NCBI RefSeq assembly: GCF_003932715.1
Contig: NZ_CP020700.1
Coordinates: 1,634,501 to 1,698,500 of the forward strand
Reading direction: 5' to 3'
DNA: 64,000 nucleotides
From: Streptomyces tsukubensis
GTDB taxonomy: Bacteria > Actinomycetota > Actinomycetes > Streptomycetales > Streptomycetaceae
Within the stretch, counting starts at the first letter, position 1. Every line of letters begins with the position of its first letter. The position numbers and the translations under genes were made by a program. The notes beneath the pieces are model-generated. The model was not told the DNA's origin. It searched no databases and saw nothing but the letters and a program-made list of their open reading frames with translations. Positions 57,511 through 64,000 of this stretch are shown here, piece by piece.

Positions 57511-58688
57511 GCGACCGACGCCTCCAGCTCCTCTTCGATCTTGGTGATCAGACGCTCTTCGACATCGGGGAGGCCGATCTGCTGGACCAGCTCGGCGAAG
57601 AAGCCGCGGACCACCAGGCGGCGGGCGTCCTGCTCCGGGATACCGCGGGCCATCAGGTAGAAGAGCTGCTCGTCGTCGAAGCGGCCGGTGGCCGAAGCGT
57701 GGCCGGCGCCGACGATCTCGCCGGTCTCGATCTCCAGATTGGGTACGGAGTCGACCCGGGCGCCGTCCGTGAGGACCAGGTTCCGGTTCATCTCGTAGGT
57801 GTCGGTGCCCTCGGCCGCGACCCGGATGAGGACGTCTCCGATCCACACCGCGTGCGCGTTCTCGCCCTGGAGCGCGCCCTTGTAGACCACGTTGGACTTG
57901 TTGTGCGGCGCGTTGTGGTCGACCAGGAGACGGTGCTCCTGGTGCTGCCCGCGGTCGGTGAAGTAGAGGCCGAACAGCTCGGCCTCGCCGCCGGTGGCCG
58001 CGTAGGTGACCCGGGGGTGCAGCCGGACCAGATCGCCGCCGAAGGTGACGACCACGGACTTGAAGGAGGCGTCCCGGCCGACGAGCGCATCGTGCTGGGC
58101 GACGTGGACGGCCTTGTCGTCCCAGTCCTGGACGGAGACCACGGTCAGCTTGGCGCCGTCGCCGAGGACGTACTCGACATTGGCGGCCAGCACCGCGTCG
58201 CCGCTGTGGTCGATCACGACGACGGCCTCGGCGAACGCGCCGAGTTCGATCACCTGGTGGCCGTAGGCGACCCCGCCCTCGCCGTGGACGGTGATCCGGA
58301 CGGGCTCGGTGAGCACGGTCTCCTTGGGCACGGTGACGACCGTCGCCTGCTCGAAGGAGCTGTACGCCTGGGCCGCCACCCGGTCCACGGGCTTGCCGGC
58401 CCGGCCGAGCCGGGCGTCGTCCCGGCCCACGGTCTCGACCGTGACGCCCTCGGGGGCCTCGACGGCCACCTTGACGCCGCCGGAGGCGACGGCGGTGCCG
58501 TCGTGGAGTCCCGCGAGCCGCTCCAGCGGGGTGAAGCGCCACTCCTCCTCGCGGCCGTGCGGCACGGGGAAGTCCGCCACGTCGAACGACGGGGGCGCAC
58601 TCATACGAGTGGCTACGGTCGACTCGGCGGCCACCGCGATCGCGCCGGCGGTCGTGGAACCCGCCGGGATGTTCTGAGCCTCAGCCAT
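57507..58688 (-). CDS. sufD: Fe-S assembly protein SufD
   Basis: A 393-aa beta-helical scaffold subunit that pairs with SufB. FPVPHGREEEWRFTPLERL near the N-terminus and ASATGRFDDEQLFYLMARGI near the C-terminus are typical, as is the central VDHNAPHNKSNVVYKGAL. ATG 58688 is 96 bp downstream of sufB. Confidence 0.95.
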   Translation of the reverse strand: MAEAQNIPAGSTTAGAIAVAAESTVATRMSAPPSFDVADFPVPHGREEEWRFTPLERLAGLHDGTAVASGGVKVAVEAPEGVTVETVGRDDARLGRAGKPVDRVAAQAYSSFEQATVVTVPKETVLTEPVRITVHGEGGVAYGHQVIELGAFAEAVVVIDHSGDAVLAANVEYVLGDGAKLTVVSVQDWDDKAVHVAQHDALVGRDASFKSVVVTFGGDLVRLHPRVTYAATGGEAELFGLYFTDRGQHQEHRLLVDHNAPHNKSNVVYKGALQGENAHAVWIGDVLIRVAAEGTDTYEMNRNLVLTDGARVDSVPNLEIETGEIVGAGHASATGRFDDEQLFYLMARGIPEQDARRLVVRGFFAELVQQIGLPDVEERLITKIEEELEASVA

Positions 58689-58784
58689 GGCTGTCGTCGT
58701 GCTCTCTCTCTGCCTGTCGGTCAGGAAATCTGTCGGGGAGCGGGCGGGCACGGGCGTGCCCGCCCCGGGGGTGCGGCGGCCGGG

Positions 58785-60206
58785 TCAGCCGACCGAACCC
58801 TCCATCTGGAGCTCGATCAGCCGGTTGAGCTCCAGCGCGTACTCCATCGGCAGTTCCTTGGCGATCGGCTCGACAAAGCCGCGGACGATCATCGCCATCG
58901 CCTCGAACTCGGTCATGCCCCGGCTCATCAGATAGAAGAGCTGGTCCTCGGAGACCTTGGAGACGGTGGCCTCGTGGCCCATGGAGACGTCGTCCTCGCG
59001 GACGTCGACGTACGGGTAGGTGTCCGAACGGGAGATCGTGTCCACGAGCAGCGCGTCGCACAGCACGTTGGACTTGGCGCCGGGGGCGCCCTCACCGATC
59101 TCGATCAGACCGCGGTAGGAGGTGCGGCCACCGCCCCGGGCCACCGACTTGGAGACGATGTTGGAGGAGGTGTTGGGCGCCATGTGGACCATCTTCGCGC
59201 CGGCGTCCTGGTGCTGGCCCTCGCCCGCGAAGGCGATGGAGAGCGTCTCGCCCTTGGCGTGCTCGCCCATCAGATAGACGGCCGGGTACTTCATGGTGAC
59301 CTTGGAGCCGATGTTGCCGTCGACCCACTCCATGGTCGCGCCCTCGTACGCCACGGCGCGCTTGGTGACCAGGTTGTAGACGTTGTTCGACCAGTTCTGG
59401 ATGGTCGTGTAGCGGCAGCGGCCGCCCTTCTTCACGATGATCTCCACCACGGCGCTGTGCAGCGAGTCCGAGGAGTAGATCGGGGCCGTACAACCCTCGA
59501 CGTAGTGGACGTACGCGTCCTCGTCGACGATGATCAGCGTCCGCTCGAACTGGCCCATGTTCTCGGTGTTGATCCGGAAGTAGGCCTGGAGCGGGATGTC
59601 GACGTGCACGCCCTTGGGGACGTAGATGAAGGAGCCGCCGGACCAGACCGCGGTGTTCAGCGAGGCGAACTTGTTGTCACCGACCGGGATGACGGTGCCG
59701 AAGTACTCCTGGAACAGCTCCGGGTGCTCCTTCAGCGCGGTGTCCGTGTCGAGGAAGATGACACCCTGCTCCTCCAGGTCCTCACGGATCTGGTGGTAGA
59801 CCACCTCGGACTCGTACTGAGCGGCGACACCGGCGACGAGACGCTGCTTCTCCGCCTCCGGGATGCCCAGCTTGTCGTAGGTGTTCTTGATGTCCTCGGG
59901 GAGGTCCTCCCAGGACGCCGCCTGCTTCTCGGTGGAGCGGACGAAGTACTTGATGTTGTCGAAGTCGATGCCGGAGAGGTCGGAGCCCCAGTTCGGCATG
60001 GGCTTCCGGTCGAACAGCCGCAGACCCTTGAGCCGCAGCTTCAGCATCCACTCGGGCTCGTTCTTCTTGGCCGAGATATCGCGGACGACCTCCTCGGACA
60101 GGCCGCGCTTGGCCACGGCACCGGCCTCGTCGGAGTCGGCCCAGCCGAATTCGTAGGTGCCCAGACCCTCCAGTTCGGGGTGAGCAGTCTCCGTGGGGAG
60201 AGTCAT
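58785..60206 (-). CDS. sufB: Fe-S assembly protein SufB
   Basis: A 473-aa scaffold on which the cluster is built. [10 protein letters not shown] and [19 protein letters not shown] open the protein; [40 protein letters not shown] (conserved Cys) and [20 protein letters not shown] follow. No intein is present, unlike mycobacterial SufB. Its ATG overlaps the regulator's stop as ATGA, so regulator and scaffold are co-translated. Confidence 0.97.
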   Translation of the reverse strand: MTLPTETAHPELEGLGTYEFGWADSDEAGAVAKRGLSEEVVRDISAKKNEPEWMLKLRLKGLRLFDRKPMPNWGSDLSGIDFDNIKYFVRSTEKQAASWEDLPEDIKNTYDKLGIPEAEKQRLVAGVAAQYESEVVYHQIREDLEEQGVIFLDTDTALKEHPELFQEYFGTVIPVGDNKFASLNTAVWSGGSFIYVPKGVHVDIPLQAYFRINTENMGQFERTLIIVDEDAYVHYVEGCTAPIYSSDSLHSAVVEIIVKKGGRCRYTTIQNWSNNVYNLVTKRAVAYEGATMEWVDGNIGSKVTMKYPAVYLMGEHAKGETLSIAFAGEGQHQDAGAKMVHMAPNTSSNIVSKSVARGGGRTSYRGLIEIGEGAPGAKSNVLCDALLVDTISRSDTYPYVDVREDDVSMGHEATVSKVSEDQLFYLMSRGMTEFEAMAMIVRGFVEPIAKELPMEYALELNRLIELQMEGSVG

Positions 60207-60973
60207 GCGGGGTTCCTCCCGGCCGTACTTGCGGACGCTGATGATGTGGTGGTCGGTGTCTGCGGGGGCGGTGCCGCCGGTGGAGCGGCGCCCCGCGGGA
60301 TGAACGTCGTGCACACCCCGTCGCCGTGGGCGATGGTGGCCAGACGCTGCACATGGGTCCCGAGGAGCTCGGAGAAGATCTCGGTCTCCGCCTCGCAGAG
60401 CTGCGGGTACCGCTCGGCGACGTGGGCGACCGGGCAGTGGTGCTGACAGAGCTGCTCGCCCTGCTGGGCGCCCGGCGCACTGCGCGCCACAGCAGCGTAC
60501 CCGTCGGCACTGAGCGCTTTCGCCAGGGCTTCGGTGCGCTCCTCGGGGGGTGCCGCGGTGACGGCCTCGCGGTAGCTGTCGGCCTGGCTGCCGAGCCGGT
60601 CGCGGGCGAAGGCGGTGACCGCCTCCCCTCCCGCGTGCCGTTCGATCCAGCGCAGGGCGTCCACCGCGATCGCGTCGTAGGCGTGGTCGAAGGCGTCCCG
60701 GCCGCAGTCGGTCAGGGCGAAGACCTTGGCGGGACGGCCACGGGCACGGGCGCCGTAGACCCGCTTCTCCCGGGCCTCCACCGTCTTCTCCGCAGCCAGG
60801 GCGTCGAGGTGGCGGCGGACCGCGGCCTGGGTGAGGCCGAGGCGGCCCGCCAGATCCGCCACGGTGGACGGACCGTGGTCCAGGATGGAGCGCACGACCC
60901 GGTTGCGCGTCGATCGGTCCGACCGCACCCCGGCCGCGAGTTCCTCCCGAGGAGCCTCGCCGACGTTTTTCAC
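60203..60973 (-). CDS. sufR: Fe-S cluster-dependent repressor SufR
   Basis: First gene of the suf operon, 256 aa from GTG 60973 (product [11 protein letters not shown]). The N-terminal winged helix reads [20 protein letters not shown], with the wing [18 protein letters not shown]. The C-terminal part has Cys in [20 protein letters not shown], the ligand set of a [4Fe-4S] cluster. Holo-SufR represses the operon when clusters are plentiful. Starts at 61042 (ATG) or 61045 (GTG) would add residues but fall against the palindrome at 61045-61060, so I prefer the shorter form. Confidence 0.92.
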   Translation of the reverse strand: MKNVGEAPREELAAGVRSDRSTRNRVVRSILDHGPSTVADLAGRLGLTQAAVRRHLDALAAEKTVEAREKRVYGARARGRPAKVFALTDCGRDAFDHAYDAIAVDALRWIERHAGGEAVTAFARDRLGSQADSYREAVTAAPPEERTEALAKALSADGYAAVARSAPGAQQGEQLCQHHCPVAHVAERYPQLCEAETEIFSELLGTHVQRLATIAHGDGVCTTFIPRGAAPPAAPPPQTPTTTSSASASTAGRNPA

Positions 60974-61044
60974 AACGCCATTGTTGCGTAATTCACGGAG
61001 GCGTGACAACCGCCGCCCGGGGGTCCCTGCGGTGCCGTTCATCA

Positions 61045-61060
61045 CTTAGGGTAACCTAAG
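61045..61060. promoter_or_regulatory. Palindrome upstream of sufR
   Basis: CTTAGGGTAACCTAAG: 6-bp arms around GTAA, 72 bp before the chosen sufR start, with a further CCTAAG at 61072-61077. It is the natural candidate for the SufR operator; it also resembles half of an IdeR/DmdR iron box. Confidence 0.6.
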
Positions 61061-61277
61061 CCGGTTGACCTCCTAAGCTCCTTCGTACCGCCTCCGACCA
61101 GGCAGAACGCCCCAGAGAGCGGCCTCGCGACCGGGTCCGTACACCCCCGTACACCCCCTTTTCCTGTCACCACCCGCCCCATGTACCAAAAACACCCGGA
61201 TCCCCGGGCGCCCTACTTCGGCCGCCGCCGGGGGGTACGCCCCCGGGCGGCCGGGCGGGCCACTTAGACTTCGCGGC

Positions 61278-62201
61278 ATGCAGAGCGAGCCCGCCGTCCG
61301 GATCCAGGGCCTGGTCAAGCGGTACGGATCCAAGGCGGCCGTGAACGGCCTCGACCTGACGGTCCCCCGGGGGACCGTCACCGCCGTCCTCGGCCCCAAC
61401 GGAGCCGGTAAGACCACCACCATCGAGATCTGCGAGGGCTACCGCCGTCCCGACGCGGGCACGGTCCGCGTCCTCGGCCTCGATCCCGTCGCCGACGCCG
61501 GACGGCTGCGCCCCCGGGTCGGGGTGATGCTCCAGTCCGGCGGCGTCTACTCGGGTGCCCGGGCCGTGGAGATGCTCCGCCATATCGCGAAACTGCACGC
61601 CGACCCCCTGGACGTCGACTTCCTGGTCGAACGGCTCGGCCTCGGTGACTGCGGGCGCACCACCTACCGCCGGCTCTCCGGCGGCCAGCAGCAGCGGCTG
61701 TCGCTCGCGATGGCCGTCGTCGGCCGCCCCGAGCTGGTCTTCCTCGACGAGCCCACCGCCGGACTGGACCCGCAGGCCCGCCGCGCCACCTGGGACCTGG
61801 TCCGCGAACTCCGCTCCGACGGCGTCACCGCCGTCCTGACCACCCACTTCATGGACGAGGCCGAGAAGCTGGCCGACGACGTCGCCGTCGTCGACGGCGG
61901 CCGGGTGATCGCCCGGGGCAGCCCCGAGCAGCTCTGCCGCGGCGGCGCGGAGAACACCCTCCGCTTCACCGGGCGGCCCGGGCTCGACGTCGGCTCCCTC
62001 CTCAAGGCCCTGCCCGACGGCACCGAAGCCGCCGAGCCCCTCCCCGGCACCTACCGGATAACCGGTGACGTCGGCCCCCAGCTGCTGGCCACGGTCACCT
62101 CCTGGTGCGCCCAGCACGGCGTCATGCCGGACGGCATCTCGGTGGAGCGCCGCACCCTGGAGGACGTCTTCCTGGAGCTGACCGGCAAGGAGCTGCGCTG
62201 A
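61278..62201 (+). CDS. ABC exporter ATP-binding protein
   Basis: A 307-aa DrrA/CcmA-type ATPase. Walker A is LGPNGAGKTTT, the signature RLSGGQQQRLSLAM, Walker B LVFLDEPTAGLDPQ and the H-loop LTTHFMDEAEKLA; a C-terminal extension of about 90 residues follows. It pairs with the permease whose ATG overlaps its stop as TGATG. The position between suf and ctaA genes is conserved in Streptomyces; the substrate is unknown. Confidence 0.93.
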   Translation: MQSEPAVRIQGLVKRYGSKAAVNGLDLTVPRGTVTAVLGPNGAGKTTTIEICEGYRRPDAGTVRVLGLDPVADAGRLRPRVGVMLQSGGVYSGARAVEMLRHIAKLHADPLDVDFLVERLGLGDCGRTTYRRLSGGQQQRLSLAMAVVGRPELVFLDEPTAGLDPQARRATWDLVRELRSDGVTAVLTTHFMDEAEKLADDVAVVDGGRVIARGSPEQLCRGGAENTLRFTGRPGLDVGSLLKALPDGTEAAEPLPGTYRITGDVGPQLLATVTSWCAQHGVMPDGISVERRTLEDVFLELTGKELR

Positions 62202-62977
62202 TGAGCACCGGTACGTACACCCCGCGCCCCGGCGCCGCGCCCCTCGGGCGCATGATCGCCGCCCAGACCGCGTTCGAGACCCGGATGCTGCTGCGCAACG
62301 GCGAACAGCTGGTGCTCACCCTGGTCATCCCGTCCCTGCTGCTGGTGCTCTTCTCCTCCGTCGACATCGTCGACACCGGCAGCGAGAAGGCCGTCGACTT
62401 CCTGGCACCGGGGGTGCTCGCGCTGGCGGTGCTGTCGACCGCATTCACGGGACAGGCCATCGCCACCGGTTTCGAGCGCCGGTACGGGGTCCTCAAGCGC
62501 CTGGGTGCGTCACCGCTCCCCCGCTGGGCGCTGATGTGCTCGAAGACGCTCTCGGTACTGGCGACGCAGGTCCTCCAGATCACCCTGCTCACGGGGATCG
62601 CGCTCGCCCTGGGCTGGTCGCCGCAGGGAGGCCCCGCCGGGTTCGCGGCCGTGCTGCTGCTCCTCGCGCTGGGGACCGCCGCGTTCAGCGGCCTCGGTCT
62701 GCTGATGGCGGGCACCCTCCGGGCCGAGGCCACCCTGGCCGCGGCCAATCTGGTCTTTCTGCTGCTCCTGGTCGGCGGCGGGGTGATCGTTCCGCTGGAC
62801 CGCTTCCCGGACGGTGTCGCCGGTGTCCTCGGGCTGCTCCCGATCTCCGCCCTCTCCGACGGGCTGCGCGACGTCCTCACCGACGGCAGCGGCGTCCCCT
62901 GGTCCGCCCTCGGCATCCTCGCGGTCTGGGCGGCCCTCGGCCTGGGGGCGGCGGCCCGCTTCTTCCGCTGGGAGTAG
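62201..62977 (+). CDS. ABC exporter permease (ABC-2 type)
   Basis: A 258-aa membrane protein with six TM segments: LVLTLVIPSLLLVLF, LAPGVLALAVLSTAF, the family loop RRYGVLKRLGASPLPRW, then helices to ALGLGAAARFF. It forms a homodimeric exporter with the ATPase just upstream. Confidence 0.92.
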   Translation: MSTGTYTPRPGAAPLGRMIAAQTAFETRMLLRNGEQLVLTLVIPSLLLVLFSSVDIVDTGSEKAVDFLAPGVLALAVLSTAFTGQAIATGFERRYGVLKRLGASPLPRWALMCSKTLSVLATQVLQITLLTGIALALGWSPQGGPAGFAAVLLLLALGTAAFSGLGLLMAGTLRAEATLAAANLVFLLLLVGGGVIVPLDRFPDGVAGVLGLLPISALSDGLRDVLTDGSGVPWSALGILAVWAALGLGAAARFFRWE

Positions 62978-63055
62978 CGCGTACGCCGGGGGCCGGGGGC
63001 CGCTCCCGGCCTGTCGGACCCCCCTCGTGAATCGGTGCACAAGGCCCCGCCTACG

Positions 63056-64000
63056 ATGGAGCGCGTGCAAACCCCCATCGACCGCATCGCCCAGCGCTGG
63101 ACGCCCGCCCCGGGAATCGTCCGGCGGGCCGCACTCTCCGCCGTCGTGATGACCGTGGTCATCATCGTCACCGGGGGCGCGGTCCGGCTCACCGGATCGG
63201 GCCTGGGCTGCGACACCTGGCCCAAGTGCACCGACGACAGCCTCTTCGCCACGCCCGAACAGGGGCTGCACGGGGCCATCGAGTTCGGCAACCGCATGCT
63301 GACGTACGTCCTGTCCGCGGCCGTCGGCTGGACGATCATCGCGGCCCGTTCGGCCAAGCCGAGGCGCCGTACGCTCAGCCGGCTCGGCTGGGCGCAGTTC
63401 TGGATCGTGGCGAGCAACGCCGTCGTCGGAGGCATCACGGTCTGGACGGGGCTGAACCCCTGGACCGTCGCCGGACACTTCATCCTCGCCAATGCCCTGC
63501 TCACCGTCGCCGTGCTGACCTGGCACCGGGCGGGCGAGGGCGACGGCGAACGCCGCCCCCGGGTGCCGCTCCCGGTGCGCAGGCTCTCCTGGGCCATCGT
63601 GATCACCGCCGGGCTCGCCATCGTGCTGGGCACGGGGGTCACCGGCGCGGGCAAGCACGCCGGTGACAGCAGCGATGTCCCGCGGATGCCGTGGGACTGG
63701 GTCAACGCGGCGCATCTGCACGCCGTCTCCGCATGGGTGATCTGTGCCCTCGCGCTGGCCATGTGGCTGGTGCTGCGGGTGGTGGACGCCCCGGGCGATA
63801 TCCGGGCCCGCGCCCGCGATCTGCTGGTCGTGCTGCTGCTCCAGGGCGGGATCGGCTACCTCCAGTACTTCACCGGGGTCCCGGAGATCCTCGTCGGGGT
63901 GCACATGCTGGGCTCTTCGCTGATGTGGATCGCGGTGGTACGGCTGCTGCTGAGCATGCGCGAGCGGCCCGATGAGCCCTCCGCCGCGATTCCGGCGCAG
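63056..64000 (+). CDS. ctaA: Haem A synthase CtaA/COX15 (3' partial)
   Basis: Membrane enzyme that oxidises haem O to haem A for cytochrome aa3 oxidase. The 315 visible residues include the first helix and RLTGSGLGCDTWPKC (the loop Cys pair), HGAIEFGNRMLTYVLS, VAGHFILANALLT, NAAHLHAVSAW and VGVHMLGSSLMW, giving the paired His of the haem sites. ATG 63056 gives MERVQTPIDRI; GTG 65 bases into that line (63065) with GGAG before it is an alternative. The frame runs off the window with no stop. Confidence 0.92.
   Translation, partial: MERVQTPIDRIAQRWTPAPGIVRRAALSAVVMTVVIIVTGGAVRLTGSGLGCDTWPKCTDDSLFATPEQGLHGAIEFGNRMLTYVLSAAVGWTIIAARSAKPRRRTLSRLGWAQFWIVASNAVVGGITVWTGLNPWTVAGHFILANALLTVAVLTWHRAGEGDGERRPRVPLPVRRLSWAIVITAGLAIVLGTGVTGAGKHAGDSSDVPRMPWDWVNAAHLHAVSAWVICALALAMWLVLRVVDAPGDIRARARDLLVVLLLQGGIGYLQYFTGVPEILVGVHMLGSSLMWIAVVRLLLSMRERPDEPSAAIPAQ

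Noticed and set aside
61045..61060. IdeR/DmdR iron box upstream of sufR
   Set aside because: The consensus is a 19-bp element with two TTAGG-type arms and a longer centre; here the arms are too close. It is kept only as a palindrome of unknown regulator.
1..64000. tRNA genes, CRISPR arrays, insertion sequences, attachment sites
   Set aside because: No T-loop/anticodon patterns, regular spacer arrays, transposase genes or tRNA-end duplications were seen. The accessory block has no integrase, so its mode of arrival cannot be read.

Overview
The window is chromosomal DNA from a Streptomyces-type actinomycete. GC is very high, GTG and TTG starts are common, genes are coupled by ATGA/GTGA overlaps, one gene carries a rare TTA codon, and the content is typical of the genus: SCO1860-type LAETG surface protein, ectABCD, TerD, XRE/DUF5753 and LAL regulators, actinobacterial suf operon, dapD, CtaA.

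Region 1 (1-6.15 kb) is the end of a cobalamin cluster: cobO (partial), cobB, a ZIP metal transporter, a CobE domain and cobC. Part of it is damaged. The CobE ORF ends in what looks like the C-terminal tail of CobJ, a 1.2-kb stretch has no convincing gene, and the cobaltochelatase cbiX is reduced to its first residues plus a His-rich tail.

Region 2 (6.3-23.7 kb) is a roughly 17-kb accessory block. From memory of the S. coelicolor map, it sits between genes that are near neighbours there (cobC side and SCO1860). It holds two homologous glycosyltransferase-like proteins (one fused to an SDR-like domain), a GNAT, a methyltransferase, an N,N-dimethylformamidase-like protein, a HAD hydrolase, an arginine amidinotransferase, a sugar ABC importer without ATPase, a radical SAM/SPASM enzyme, and an SDR-NUDIX-GHMP kinase operon. 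It reads as an undescribed pathway for a guanidinylated sugar or cyclitol, or for uptake and modification of one. It is the best candidate for a new system here.

Region 3 (23.8-31.4 kb) returns to core genes: the LAETG protein, an amidohydrolase, a class V aminotransferase and ectABCD (ectoine and 5-hydroxyectoine).

Region 4 (31.4-51.1 kb) is mixed: an old yellow enzyme with a divergent MarR repressor and a clear triple operator, a class V aminotransferase, a DsbA/FrnE protein, a class B PBP, a TerD protein, an APH-like kinase, two XRE neighbourhoods with small Cys-rich proteins and gene remnants, an LAL regulator divergent from a secreted repeat protein, a large unknown protein, and a secreted nuclease.

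Region 5 (51.1-64 kb) is core: an ABM monooxygenase behind a SoxR-type promoter, dapD, a TetR/SMR efflux pair with a 30-bp dyad operator, the sufR-B-D-Rieske-C-S-U-T operon ending at a strong terminator, an ABC exporter and CtaA (cut by the window end). I saw no tRNA, rRNA, CRISPR array, insertion sequence or PKS/NRPS gene.
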